Assembly (NCBI RefSeq): GCF_002237595.1
Contig: NZ_CP022529.1
Coordinates: forward strand, 1,054,001 to 1,118,000
Length of the DNA stretch: 64,000 bases
Source of the DNA: Labrenzia sp. VG12
GTDB taxonomy: Bacteria; Pseudomonadota; Alphaproteobacteria; Rhizobiales; Stappiaceae
Direction: 5' to 3'
Shown here piece by piece: positions 17,642-27,041 of the stretch. The notes under the pieces were generated by a model, which saw only the letters and a list, made by a program, of their open reading frames with translations, was not told the DNA's origin and ran no database searches. How positions within the stretch are numbered: position 1 is the stretch's first letter; every line of letters starts with the position of its first letter. Made by a program: the position numbers and the translations under genes.

Positions 17642-18871
17642 TCAGCCCGATTTGACATAGACCATCTGGCGCACATCGATGTTGCCGGCGCGAAAACCGG
17701 CTTCGCAATAGTGCAGGTAGAACTCCCAGAGACGCTTGAACCGTTCGTCAAACCCGAGCGGGCTGATTTGGGGCCAGGCCTGGCGGAACCGCTGTCGCCA
17801 TTCCGCCAGCGTGCGGGCATAGTCCTGCCCGAAAATCTTCTGATCCATGAGGTCCAGACCCAGCGATTTGCCGATTTCCATAAGCCGGGTTGGCGGCGGA
17901 AGCATGCCGCCTGGAAAGATATAGCGCTGGATGAAGTCGGTGCCGCGCTTGTAATCCTCGAACATGGTGTCCTGGATCGTGATGATCTGCAAACCTGCCC
18001 GGCCACCCGGTTTCAGGCAGGTGGACAATTGCCGGAAGTAGGTCGGCCAGTACTTCTCTCCGACGGCCTCGAACATCTCGATTGACGCAATGCGGTCGAA
18101 GACACCTTTTTCATCTCTGTAGTCCTGAAAGACCACGTCGACCTTCTCGTTCAGGCCGGCCTTGAAAATGCGCTCGCTGGCATATTCGAACTGCTCCCTG
18201 GAGATGGTAAGCGCCCGCACATGGGCACCGACTGTCTTGGCGACATGTTCGGCAAATCCACCCCAGCCGCAGCCGATTTCCAGAACCGTGTGGTCCGGTT
18301 CAATGCCTGTTTGGCGCACAAGTGAAGCGTATTTTTCCTTTTGGGCCTGTTCGAGATTGTTGGTCTCGTTGCTGTAGATGGCCGAGGAATAGGTCATCGA
18401 AGGATCGAGCCATTCCTTGTAGAAGGCGTTGCCCAGATCGTAGTGTGCGGAGATGTTGCGTTTCGACCCGCGCTTTGTGTTCGAATTCAGCCAATGCCGG
18501 ATAGACAACAGGAAGCGCGATATCGGGCGCCCCTGCAGCGCTTCCAGGGTTGATTCCTGGTTGATGCAGAAGACTTCGAGAAAGGTCGTCACATCGGGAG
18601 ACGACCAATATCCGGCCATGAAGGCTTCGCCGACACCTACATCTCCCGCCTGCACGGCCATTCGGAAGAATTTCCAGTTATGGATTTTCAGAACCCCGTG
18701 CGGACCGGCCTCCCGCCCGTTGATCAGATAGGTGCGTCCATCCGGAAACTGAATTTCCAGGGATCCGTAGCGAATTTTCAGCGCCAGGCTCGCTGCCATG
18801 CGGGCTAGGCGCGGCGTCCCCTTCAATTCTTTCCGGAGATTTTCCTGAGTCAGGACGATAGGCTCACTCAT
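17642..18871 (-). CDS. Cyclopropane-fatty-acyl-phospholipid synthase family methyltransferase
   Basis: This 409-residue enzyme methylates unsaturated phospholipid acyl chains using SAM. Motifs are the SAM loop VLEIGCGWGGFAEHVA, the entry motif HYDLGNAFYKEWLDPSMTYSSAIY (broken at residues 145-170), FEAVGEKYWPTYF, and the conserved Cys in HYCEAGFR. The start is MSEPIV at 18871, 19 bases after the DUF1365 gene; the longer frame overlaps that gene. It is the last gene of a three-gene operon with the FAD oxidoreductase and DUF1365 genes, a module seen in alphaproteobacteria with RpoE/ChrR control. It may make cyclopropane or methylated/furan fatty acids. Confidence 0.9.
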   Translation of the reverse strand: MSEPIVLTQENLRKELKGTPRLARMAASLALKIRYGSLEIQFPDGRTYLINGREAGPHGVLKIHNWKFFRMAVQAGDVGVGEAFMAGYWSSPDVTTFLEVFCINQESTLEALQGRPISRFLLSIRHWLNSNTKRGSKRNISAHYDLGNAFYKEWLDPSMTYSSAIYSNETNNLEQAQKEKYASLVRQTGIEPDHTVLEIGCGWGGFAEHVAKTVGAHVRALTISREQFEYASERIFKAGLNEKVDVVFQDYRDEKGVFDRIASIEMFEAVGEKYWPTYFRQLSTCLKPGGRAGLQIITIQDTMFEDYKRGTDFIQRYIFPGGMLPPPTRLMEIGKSLGLDLMDQKIFGQDYARTLAEWRQRFRQAWPQISPLGFDERFKRLWEFYLHYCEAGFRAGNIDVRQMVYVKSG

Positions 18872-18890
18872 GGCAGAACCTCTTGAAATA

Positions 18891-19742
18891 TCATTGTTTT
18901 GATGCCAGCGCCGTTTCTTGGACGTGACGGACCGGTCCCCCATCCGGTACGTCCCTGTCGGGCCGACGATGAAATGGTACACGCTTGCGCCAGATTTTAA
19001 AGGCTTCCCAGTGAATCGCGCTCATCACCTTGAGCGTGAGAAAGGGAACACGCAAGCAGGCCTTGACGAGTGTGCTCGTCCGAAAGGGCTTCAGTGCGCC
19101 GGAGAAGGTCGCAGAGAGGAGAGGGCCTTCGGCATCTGTTTCCAGGATCCTGACCCGCACGGTTTCACCAGGCGGCAGCATTCGAAAGTGATAGTTCTGG
19201 TCCATGCTGATGAATGGAGAAACGTAGAACTCCTTGCGTTGCTCCTGTCGGATACCGGCATCGCTGATCTGTCCGTCGCGCACGGGGGCGACATAGGTGT
19301 GCAGGCCGCCAAAGGTGTTGCGCACTTCATAAACCAGTGCCGTCAGTTGATCCTGCCGGTCGTAGGCATAGTAGACACTGAGCGGATTGAAGCCGTAGCC
19401 GAGAAGACGCGGATAGGCGAGCAGGAGTATCCGGTGCGGGCGGTCGATCTGTTTGTCCCGCAACAAGCGCTCGACATGGCTACGCAGGCAGGTGCCGTCC
19501 CTGGGGCCATGATCCTTCTCGTGAAAAGACAAAAGGTTGAAGCGGTTGATCGAAAAAAGCCTGCTCAGCTTTCCGGCTTCGTGAAGCCGGTCGAGATCAA
19601 GCAGCGTCGTGAAGACGGAATAGGAGAAACGATGCTCTCTCGGCTTCATGCGTTGGTGCATGACCGCACCGTCGTAAAGGGCGGCCGCCGCTTCCGGCGG
19701 CGGTCCATTATCCCTCCAGCGATTGCTCGGCTTTCCCGTCAT
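18891..19742 (-). CDS. DUF1365 family protein
   Basis: The 283-residue protein belongs to DUF1365, which almost always travels with CFA-synthase-like methyltransferases and FAD oxidoreductases. Conserved segments are KPREHRFSYSVFTTLLDLD near the N-terminus, GYGFNPLSVYYAYD, EVRNTFGGLHTY and the C-terminal HWEAFKIWRK. The start is the ATG at 19742, whose ATGA overlaps the stop of the FAD oxidoreductase gene, so translation is coupled. The long open frame upstream overlaps that gene in another phase and is rejected. The reaction is unknown; a role in acyl-chain modification is inferred. Confidence 0.88.
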   Translation of the reverse strand: MTGKPSNRWRDNGPPPEAAAALYDGAVMHQRMKPREHRFSYSVFTTLLDLDRLHEAGKLSRLFSINRFNLLSFHEKDHGPRDGTCLRSHVERLLRDKQIDRPHRILLLAYPRLLGYGFNPLSVYYAYDRQDQLTALVYEVRNTFGGLHTYVAPVRDGQISDAGIRQEQRKEFYVSPFISMDQNYHFRMLPPGETVRVRILETDAEGPLLSATFSGALKPFRTSTLVKACLRVPFLTLKVMSAIHWEAFKIWRKRVPFHRRPDRDVPDGGPVRHVQETALASKQ

Positions 19743-21037
19743 TCGGCGGCGTCCAGGAACTGAGGCTGCGTTTCTTCCTGATCCCAGGGTAGACGCGCAC
19801 CGAGCGCTTGCGCCACGTCCAGGCCCGACGCAAGTCCATCTTCGTGAAACCCGTGTCCGCGCCAGGCGCCACAATACCAGGTGTTGTTCACGCCCTGTAT
19901 CTCCGACAGCCGTTTTTTGGCAGCCAGCGCAGCCGCGTCAAACTGCGGATGATCATAGACATATTTGGCAAATGTCCGGTCTTCGCGCGGAGCCTTGAAA
20001 GGGTTCAGCGTCACGAAGACGGGTTTGGCCCGATCGATGTTCTGGAGCCGGTTCATCCAGTAGCTGACTGTGACGTCGCGCGTCTCTCCGGCCTCCCGGT
20101 CGGACATGTAGTTCCAGGACGCCCATACGCGTTTGTTTTTGGGCATCAGGTTTTCGTCACGATGAAGGTAGACTTCGTTCGGGCGATACCGGATCGCACC
20201 CAGGATATCGCGCTCCGCCTCGCTCGGATCGCCCAGCATGGCCAGGCTCTGGTCGGTGTGGCTGGCAAGGACAATCTGGTCAAAGGTGTCCGTGTTGCCG
20301 GAGCTGTCGGTGACGTGGACACGTCCACCCTCGCGCAGAATGTTGGTAACCGGGGTTCCGAGACGGATCTGGCCAGCCAAAGGCGCCACAAGCCGTTCCA
20401 CATAGTTCCGGCTGCCACCGGATATCGTTCTCCAGAGCGGGCGCTCGAAGGACAGAAGCCGGTGATTTTCAAAGAACGCAACAAAACTTTCTGCCGGATA
20501 GGCGCGCATTTCATTGATGGGCGTCGACCAGATCGCCGCCCCCATGGCCAGGAGGTAGTCGTTGATGAAGCCGGCGGAATAGCGCTCGTTGTCCAGGTAG
20601 GCCCCGAGCGTGACACCGTTCAGGCGACCATGCCGAAGATCTTCAACCGACTTCTTGTTGAAGCGGAACATGTCCCGCAGCATGCGGAGAAAGCGTGGAG
20701 AGACCAGGTTCCGGCGCTGCGCGAATACCGAGTTCAGATTGTCACCGCACCATTCCAGCTTGCCGTCGTCAGCAGAGAGCGCAAAACTCATGTCGCTTAT
20801 TTCGCTGGCGACCCCGAGGTGATCGAGCAGTGCCGTGAAATTCGGATAGTTGCGTTCGTTGTAGACAATGAAGCCGGTGTCTACTGAAAGAGGGGCTCCA
20901 TCATAATCAATGTCGGCAGTGGCGCTGTGTCCGCCGGGCCGAAGCCTTTTTTCGTACAATACGACTTCATGTGAAGAACTGAGCGCCCAGGCAGCGCTGT
21001 TTCCGGAGATCCCGGAGCCGATGACGGCAATCCGCAT
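19739..21037 (-). CDS. FAD/NAD(P)-binding oxidoreductase (amine-oxidase-like)
   Basis: This 432-residue flavoprotein opens with the dinucleotide-binding motif GSGISGNSAAWALS. It also has VDTGFIVYNERNYPNFTALL and the C-terminal FAD segment TWYCGAWRGHGFHEDGLAS, typical of the flavin oxidoreductases that precede DUF1365. It is probably a desaturase or isomerase-like enzyme acting on lipid acyl chains with its neighbours, which is inference. It is the first gene of a three-gene operon, and the ATGA overlap with DUF1365 is visible. A candidate ECF promoter lies about 80 bases upstream. Confidence 0.88.
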   Translation of the reverse strand: MRIAVIGSGISGNSAAWALSSSHEVVLYEKRLRPGGHSATADIDYDGAPLSVDTGFIVYNERNYPNFTALLDHLGVASEISDMSFALSADDGKLEWCGDNLNSVFAQRRNLVSPRFLRMLRDMFRFNKKSVEDLRHGRLNGVTLGAYLDNERYSAGFINDYLLAMGAAIWSTPINEMRAYPAESFVAFFENHRLLSFERPLWRTISGGSRNYVERLVAPLAGQIRLGTPVTNILREGGRVHVTDSSGNTDTFDQIVLASHTDQSLAMLGDPSEAERDILGAIRYRPNEVYLHRDENLMPKNKRVWASWNYMSDREAGETRDVTVSYWMNRLQNIDRAKPVFVTLNPFKAPREDRTFAKYVYDHPQFDAAALAAKKRLSEIQGVNNTWYCGAWRGHGFHEDGLASGLDVAQALGARLPWDQEETQPQFLDAAE

Positions 21038-21115
21038 GGTTTATCCTTCGGCGTGACCAACGAGCCGGTGAAACCGACGGCCCAAAAGTCTGGTTCATCA
21101 TTATTGTTCAGTCGG

Positions 21116-21143
21116 GTTACGCCAAGTGGAAACGGTCAGATCA
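21116..21143 (-). promoter_or_regulatory. Second ECF (RpoE/ChrR-type) promoter, driving the FAD-DUF1365-CFA operon
   Basis: On the minus strand TGATCT (21143-21138) is separated by exactly 18 bases from TAAC (21119-21116), and GCG precedes TAAC. This copies the layout at 16004-16031. The predicted start of transcription lies about 70 bases before the FAD oxidoreductase ATG. Confidence 0.65.
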
Positions 21144-21248
21144 CGCAGGTCAATGATTTCTCTAAATTTTTTCCAGCGTCGAAGTGTCGGACCGGTGGGA
21201 CAGAAGAGGAAACCGGGTTTAGCGGAGGGATTGGCCAAATAATAGAAA

Positions 21249-21275
21249 CCCCGCCCGGACAGCCGGACGGGGCAA
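21249..21275 (-). terminator. Rho-independent terminator of the exported-protein gene
   Basis: A 10-bp stem (CCCCGTCCGG/CCGGGCGGGG on the minus strand, one G-U pair) with a 4-base loop is followed by TTTC and T-rich sequence. It starts 23 bases after the stop codon of the gene at 21295-21894. Confidence 0.7.
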
Positions 21276-21294
21276 AAACAACAGCGTTCGGGCC

Positions 21295-21894
21295 TTAAGC
21301 CTGAATGGTGTCAACCAGCCAGTTCCAGGCGACCTTGACCCGCGAGCCGGCGGCATCAAAAAACGCAACGATCTTGTTCCAGACCATCTCACCGAAATCG
21401 GCGACCTGCAACATGGTACCGCGTTTCTGGAGGGGCTCGCTACCGGTTTCAATCAGCTCAACGGTTGTTGCATCGGCGCCTTCGTTGACGACGCGGCGCG
21501 TCACCATGAGGGAGCCTTCATTTACGAGCCGGGATTCGTCCTTTCCGGCTACCAAGTTGTCCTGATCCATCGCCCGCACAACGACGGCACGACCATCCGG
21601 CAAAAGATGCGTTTCGTTGGTGCTGACCTCGGAATCGTAAATGACTTCACCATAGGAATCGATCAATTCGACCCAAACAGCCTTTCGACCGTCGAGTTCA
21701 ATTTCTCCCACCCAAATGGTCAGTTCACTCTCTAACGGGTCTACCTGTTCCTGGGTGGCAGACGCGACTGTGACCGCAAGACGGTCCTCCGGCAACGTGA
21801 TTGTTTCCTGAGGCAATGGGGCCGCAGTAGCGCTTCCCGCCAGGGCGAGGATGAGGCCAAGCGCAAGAATTCCTGCTTTGCTATTCCGTTGCAT
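21295..21894 (-). CDS. Exported protein of unknown function
   Basis: The 199-residue protein has a clear signal peptide (residues 1-25, ending ATAAP). The mature part is rich in beta-strand-like acidic segments and ends with an amphipathic tail (KIVAFFDAAGSRVKVAWNWLVDTI). I recognise no family, catalytic motif or lipobox. It is a single-gene unit with its own terminator, and the AT-rich upstream region probably holds the promoter. Its strand matches the neighbouring lipid operon, but it lies upstream of that operon's promoter. Confidence 0.65.
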   Translation of the reverse strand: MQRNSKAGILALGLILALAGSATAAPLPQETITLPEDRLAVTVASATQEQVDPLESELTIWVGEIELDGRKAVWVELIDSYGEVIYDSEVSTNETHLLPDGRAVVVRAMDQDNLVAGKDESRLVNEGSLMVTRRVVNEGADATTVELIETGSEPLQKRGTMLQVADFGEMVWNKIVAFFDAAGSRVKVAWNWLVDTIQA

Positions 21895-22878
21895 GTACGC
21901 CTCCCAAGGCTAATACAACTTCATTCACCGCTTTTGGGGTCTCTTGGCCGGTCCTTTTCGGACACTTTTCAATAGTTTATGCCGTGCGCCCCTATTTTGC
22001 GCGGTCACGATTTTGCCATTATCGCACCACATTCTGCCGAATGGGTGTAATAAAGATCACAAATTCACCCTTAATCAGTTACATTTCGGTAATAAGTGTG
22101 GTCTGAGGGCCGCATATCAAGGTCAATCACTCGCCCGTGATCGGTTTTGACTCGTCATAACTTACAATGCCTCAGCGTAAGTTTCTTGACTGTGACATTT
22201 TTGCACGCATTTTCGGGCGTTTTTTGCGCGATTTGGCGCCGTTGACTGTGGACTCGTCAATCCACGCAATCATCTCGGATGTTTAATGAAGAATTGCCTG
22301 TGCGTAAAACAAACGCCCTATCGTTTTACCGATAGAGCGTTTCGGGCTTCAGCACAGTCGATGGGGCCGTGTGTCAAAAAGCCGATATGCCAGCAATGAC
22401 GGCAATCATGCCACTGGCGGTCGTGTTCAGGTGGGCTTTGCCTCTTGCAGAACACCAACATAGCTGAGATTTCATACTGACCGTTCGTTCATATTCAATA
22501 TTGTAAAAAATAACAATATACGGAAGTCTGAGACAATCCCGAAAGTGCCTGTTCCTTCTAAGTGGCTGAAAGTAGGGGGAAAGGTATCGCTGTTGTACAG
22601 GCGGCTAATTTTTTTGTGCTTCTAATTTAGCCAGACCATTATTTGTGCTCGGCACGTATTCGAAGGTATTTTAAGTCTGAAAGACTAGATTTTTGCCCGT
22701 TGGCTGCAGTGAGTCGTCTACAACGGGCGGGCAGGAGCCTTTCCTTCTTTTCGCTTGAACAAGTCTATTGTGCTCTTGAGTTCCGATAACAGGCCGCCGG
22801 AAACCAGGCATGGCCATCGACGGGGGAGTGCCCTTGAACCGGTCCCGTCTGCCTTCTGTCGTCCGGCTTCCTATGAAT
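21895..22878. other. Long region without a recognised gene
   Basis: Nearly 1 kb has no reading frame with family similarity. The left half is AT-rich and should hold the promoter of the exported-protein gene. A strong hairpin lies at 22311-22342, and GCCCGTTG/CAACGGGC form an inverted repeat near 22695-22728. The frame at 22671-23129 overlaps the M81 gene in another phase and looks spurious. A small RNA cannot be excluded. Confidence 0.4.
22311..22342 (-). terminator. Terminator-like hairpin downstream of the M81/GH20 operon
   Basis: A 13-bp stem (AAACGCTCTATCG with CGATAGGGCGTTT on the minus strand, one G-U pair) is followed by GTTTTA. It is the first strong terminator-like structure after the M81 stop codon, 537 bases away. 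It may instead end an unannotated small transcript. Confidence 0.45.
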
Positions 22879-24314
22879 TCAGTTTGGTGCGCGTGCAGAA
22901 ACGATCGCCTTGGCTTTCCAGTCAAACGACGACTGAAAGGGAAAACAGGGGGATTGCCGATGTTGGTTTTCCAGTCCGCAGATATCCTGGCTGACAGATC
23001 CTTCGGTGAGCGCCATCCGTGCGGGGTTCGCCAAGGGGGCGAGTTCCGGTGAAAGATAGCCGGACTTGACGATGAGAAAACGCGCTTTTTCCGGTTCAAG
23101 GCCAAATCGGCGAAAGTCGTCCAAAGCATGAAACGGTCGGCGCCGTTCGGTCAGGATGACATGGTTGTTCCGAATGGTGACCAGCAATTCGCGATCGCCT
23201 GACGAGGATTGGCCGAGTTTGGCAATGATCCGGCAGGTCGCTGAAACCCGGGCGCAGGAACTGCCGAGCGCCCCGCCAATCGTGAGCTGTGCCTCGTCAC
23301 CCTCATTGTACGTCCAGGCACGCCCAACGGCAGCAGGATCCGCTATCCCAGCAAACACCGCATCCGTCAGACCTCGGGAAAGCCATTCCGACAAGACGTC
23401 TGCCCTGTCGCCAACGCCGCCACCTGTCGGGTTGTCGCCACTGTCTGCCAGGATGAAGGGCGACGTTTCTGTTGTCGTTGCATCTTCCAGGCAGGCACTC
23501 AAAGGCTTTGTCGGAACCCCGAAATCGAAGCGAGCGCGGGAGTGCCAATAAGCCTCGGCGATCTCTTCAGCGGCTTGCGAGGCCGCAGCCTTGTCCGTAC
23601 CGGTGACAACCGCGGCCGCTGTGGCCCTGGGCGTGTCGGCCCATACGTAACCGACCATCAGATTGGCATCATTCACTCCTGATCGCTGGTCGAAATCCGG
23701 CAGAGTGTTGTAAAGGGATCTGGTCGGTTCATCCTCGGTGCTGGTTTTTTCCCCCGGAAGCAAAACCGGCACGGGCGCAACGGCGACCAGGCGGCGCTTT
23801 CCGCCGCGCAGTTGGTCGGCGAGTTCGAGTGCGGCCCGCACATGCGTTTCCCTGACATCGATATGTGGTGCTGTCCGGTAGGCGCAGAAGATGTCGATCT
23901 GATTGATGATCTTTTGGGTGACATTGCCATGCAGGTCATAGCTGACAGCAATGGGAACAGCCGGACCGACAAGCTGGCGAACAGAGGCGATCCAGTCACC
24001 TTCCGCGTCCTCCAGCCCAGGCACGTGCATTGCGCCATGCATGATCAGCAAGACGCCGTTTACAGGCAGCACGGCTTCCAGGTCCTGAAGGAACTGCGTC
24101 TTGAACGCTGAATAGCAGTCCGGCTTTACGGGACCGCCCGGGAGGGACCGCGCGTGAAACAGCGGGCTGAAGGTAACGTTGGAAAACCGCTCCTCCATCA
24201 GACCGCATTGCTCAAGCAGTTTTTTGCCGCGGACGACATTAAAATCATCCGCGGTTTGCTGCAGGGGGAATAGGTGCTGCATTCCGTATGAATGCCGCCG
24301 ACCGCGATCTTCAT
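22879..24314 (-). pseudogene. M81 (MlrC/DUF1485) family metallopeptidase, frameshifted near its start
   Basis: M81 proteins are zinc peptidases related to microcystinase MlrC. The start codon at 24314 opens MKIAVGGIHTECSTYSP, a normal M81 beginning. The rest of the protein (QQTADDFNVV onward, with MHGAMHVPG, SYDLHGNVT and DSGDNPTGGGVGD) lies in the neighbouring frame. One C is missing from a C-run (GGGGG on the plus strand, 24264-24268), about 17 codons in. If restored, the protein would have about 478 residues. It starts 14 bases after the GH20 gene, as last gene of a five-gene operon. It could be a sequencing error, a real mutation or phase variation. Confidence 0.8.
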
Positions 24315-24328
24315 GGAATGCGCCCTTT

Positions 24329-26239
24329 CTAGAGTTCGGGGAACAATTTGCTGCTGGCGGCAAAGCGCGGCCAGTTCTTGTTCTCCGGTTGCGTCCAGCC
24401 GGCTTCGGCCACGGCATAAAGGCGCGGGAAGACCATATGGTTGAACACGCTGTTGTCGACCATGTGTTCGCACCAGATGCAGGCCTGGACCCCGACCAGC
24501 GCGCCCGGACCGGAGGCGCTGAGCCCGTCGGAGGCCTCATAACCATAGGCGGATTCCGGTGAGGAGACGCCGGCCCAGCTTGCACCGGGCTCCTGCCAGC
24601 CAGAGGCTTGCGCCATGTCGAGATAATAATGCTGCCCTGGCGTGCAGATGACCTGATAGCCCTGGTCAATCAATTCGCGGGTCACTTCCGGTTTCTGCCA
24701 GGCCATCAGAAGCACACCGTCCGGGTCGATGCCGCCACCGTGCGAAACCTCGTCCCAACCGGCCAGCTTCTTGCCGAACTTCCGCAGGATGTCGCGTACG
24801 CGGCCCATGAAATAGGCCTGCACTTCCATCGTGTCCTTCAGTCCGTGCTCTTCCATCAGGCGCTGGGTCTTGGGAGAGGTCAGCCAGGCCTTGGTGTCGA
24901 CCTCGTCGCCGCCGATGTGAATGTAGTCGCAAGGAAAGAGGCTCGCGACCTCGGCAAACACCTTTTCAAGAAAGGCGTAGGTTTCCTCCATCGCCGGGTT
25001 CAGCGCATTGTTGGGATATCCCTGAACGGAATGGTAGCTCTCGGGCGGTTCTGCCTGGTCGCCAAGATGGGGATAGGTCTTCAGGATCGCCGTGGAATGA
25101 CCCGGAACGTCGATTTCCGGCAGAATATCGATGTTGAGGCTGGTGGCATGGGCGACAATGTCCCGGACCTCGTCCTGCGTGTAGGCGCCCTCATAGACTT
25201 CAGAGGCATATCCGAGCTGAGCGACCTGCTGACAGCCGGGCCCACGGCGGGCACCGCTCACGGTCAGTTCCGGATAGGCCTTGATTTCAAGACGCCAGCC
25301 TTCGTCGTCGGTCAGATGCCATTGAAAGATGTTCATCCGGGCCCAGGCGAGTATGTCGAGCAGTCGCAGGATGTCCTCTGGGCCGCGGAAGTGTCGTGAC
25401 ACGTCCAGATGGGTGCCGCGCCAGGTAAAGCGGGGAGCATCTTCGATACGGGCGGCTGCCGGCAGGCAATAGCTTTCCGGGGCGCTGTAGGCGCCGAAGG
25501 CCATCTGCGCCAGCGCCGTGAGACCATAGTCAAGGCCGACCGATCCACCATAGCTGATGGCAACTGCTGCCGACTTGAATTGCAGGCGATAGCCGTCCTC
25601 GGGAAGGGTGGGGTCCGCTTTAAAGGTCAGCGGCATCAGGTCTGCGCCCGGTGCAAACCGGAATGGATAGGGAGCTGCCGAAAAGAGCCGCTTGGAAAGC
25701 GCATTGATTTTCGCAGCCGCGGATTTCTCGATGGTCGTGCCATTGTCGATCAAGAAGGCGGACAGAGCACTTTTCTTGCCGGCAAAGTCGACGCTTTGTG
25801 GCCAGGGCACAATATAGAGCGGCGTGTCGACGTGCCCGTCTGGTACCTGTTTGCGTTCACCGGTATCAAGTTCGGCCGGTGCTTCAAGGTCGGTGCACTG
25901 CACGTCGTGGATCGCACCTGACGCCGTCAGATAGGCGGATTTCGGTCCGTCGAGCCTGTGTCTTCCCGGGTGGCTCAAGCCTTCGATGGAAAAGGACCAG
26001 GTTTCTCCCGGCTGCAGGACGAGGCCGTCGGGTGGCGTGATCTCGTGAAAGTTGGCGACGCGCGTAAAGCCCGCGGCATTCTTGAGCGTCGCGCTGTTAA
26101 CTGCACGTGTGACGGAGGTGAAAGCCAAAGAGAAAGAGGAAACCGCCTTGCTGCCGGTATTGGTCAGTGCAAGGTCGAAACGTGCCTTGGCAAGGTCATC
26201 AGAAGGCTGAAAATAACTGTCGAGAACAAAGTTGCTCAT
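24329..26239 (-). CDS. Beta-N-acetylhexosaminidase, glycoside hydrolase family 20
   Basis: The enzyme removes terminal beta-linked GlcNAc or GalNAc from oligosaccharides. The catalytic TIM barrel shows FTWRGTHLDVSRHF, the catalytic Asp-Glu pair in HIGGDEVDTKAW, WDEVSHGGG and the final Trp/Glu region (ACIWCEHM). Residues 1-150 are a bacterial hexosaminidase N-terminal domain. It has no signal peptide, so it probably acts in the cytoplasm on imported oligomers. The start MSNFVLD at 26239 is chosen, just after the SDR stop codon; upstream ATG 26251 and TTG 26254 are possible. It shares an operon with the SDR, RpiR, RidA and M81 genes, which suggests use of chitin- or peptidoglycan-derived sugars. 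Confidence 0.9.
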   Translation of the reverse strand: MSNFVLDSYFQPSDDLAKARFDLALTNTGSKAVSSFSLAFTSVTRAVNSATLKNAAGFTRVANFHEITPPDGLVLQPGETWSFSIEGLSHPGRHRLDGPKSAYLTASGAIHDVQCTDLEAPAELDTGERKQVPDGHVDTPLYIVPWPQSVDFAGKKSALSAFLIDNGTTIEKSAAAKINALSKRLFSAAPYPFRFAPGADLMPLTFKADPTLPEDGYRLQFKSAAVAISYGGSVGLDYGLTALAQMAFGAYSAPESYCLPAAARIEDAPRFTWRGTHLDVSRHFRGPEDILRLLDILAWARMNIFQWHLTDDEGWRLEIKAYPELTVSGARRGPGCQQVAQLGYASEVYEGAYTQDEVRDIVAHATSLNIDILPEIDVPGHSTAILKTYPHLGDQAEPPESYHSVQGYPNNALNPAMEETYAFLEKVFAEVASLFPCDYIHIGGDEVDTKAWLTSPKTQRLMEEHGLKDTMEVQAYFMGRVRDILRKFGKKLAGWDEVSHGGGIDPDGVLLMAWQKPEVTRELIDQGYQVICTPGQHYYLDMAQASGWQEPGASWAGVSSPESAYGYEASDGLSASGPGALVGVQACIWCEHMVDNSVFNHMVFPRLYAVAEAGWTQPENKNWPRFAASSKLFPEL

Positions 26240-26243
26240 AAGC

Positions 26244-27041
26244 TTATCCATCAAAGTCAGGCGATTGGGTGAAGGTGCGGGGCAGCGCCGTTGAGCCTGC
26301 GGTCAGACCGCTGTCGACGGGAAGGCAGATGCCGGTGATGCAGCGCGCGGCGGGGCTGGCAAGGAAGGCGACGGTGGTTGCAATGTCGTCCGGTTCCGGC
26401 AGCTGTTTGAGAGGGTACCAGGCAAGGGCTTCTTCAAAGACATCCGGATTGGCCTTCGCGCGGTCTTTCCAGGCTTGTGTTCTGACGGTGCCGGGCGCGA
26501 CGGAATTGGCGCGTAGGCCGTATTTGCCGTATTCGACGGCAATGGCCTTGGTCGCGTGAACGAGCCCCGCTTTTGCGGCGCTATAGGCCGGATGGCCGAA
26601 CGCAGCCAGACCGTTGACCGAAGCAATATTGACGACACAGCCTGAACCGCACGCGGAAAGGGGAGTTTCAAACACCTTGAAGGTATTGAGCGCGGCCTCC
26701 AGGTTCAGGGAGAGGTCCCTTGCCAGGTCTACAGCGGTCATGGAATGCAGCGTCGGCGACGCGGCAGCCCCCGCGTTGTTGATGAGGACGGTCACCGGCC
26801 CAAGACCCGCGACGGAAGCAGCCATCGCGGTAAGGGCTTCGGGATCGGTCAGGTCGCAAACAAAGGCACTGGCCTGGAAGCCTAGCGCCTTCAGATCGGC
26901 CACAGCCGCATCGAGTGCTGCACCAGCAATATCCACTGCGGCGATGTGATGGTTTGGGGCGAGTGCCCGGCAAATGGCCGCGCCGATATCGCCGGCTGCA
27001 CCCGTCACGACGGCGACGGATTTGGCAGAAAGGTCAGTCAC
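26244..27041 (-). CDS. Short-chain dehydrogenase/reductase
   Basis: This classical SDR has about 265 residues. Motifs are TGAAGDIGAAICRAL, NNAGAAA, and the catalytic Ser/Tyr/Lys in NIASVNG and YSAAKAG. The substrate is unknown; SDRs in such clusters often oxidise sugars or hydroxy acids. A GTG at 27041, overlapping the RpiR stop region and preceded by aggaag, gives a normal N-terminus. The ATG at 27059 would add six residues. It lies between the RpiR regulator and the GH20 gene in a tight operon. Confidence 0.85.
   Translation of the reverse strand: MTDLSAKSVAVVTGAAGDIGAAICRALAPNHHIAAVDIAGAALDAAVADLKALGFQASAFVCDLTDPEALTAMAASVAGLGPVTVLINNAGAAASPTLHSMTAVDLARDLSLNLEAALNTFKVFETPLSACGSGCVVNIASVNGLAAFGHPAYSAAKAGLVHATKAIAVEYGKYGLRANSVAPGTVRTQAWKDRAKANPDVFEEALAWYPLKQLPEPDDIATTVAFLASPAARCITGICLPVDSGLTAGSTALPRTFTQSPDFDG

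Noticed and set aside
22671..23129. Minus-strand frame as a separate small gene
   Set aside because: It overlaps the M81 coding sequence out of phase and its protein has no recognisable family features.
24264..24268. Programmed ribosomal frameshift in the M81 gene
   Set aside because: The C-run is not a classic slippery heptamer and no stimulatory structure is evident; a simple one-base loss explains it.
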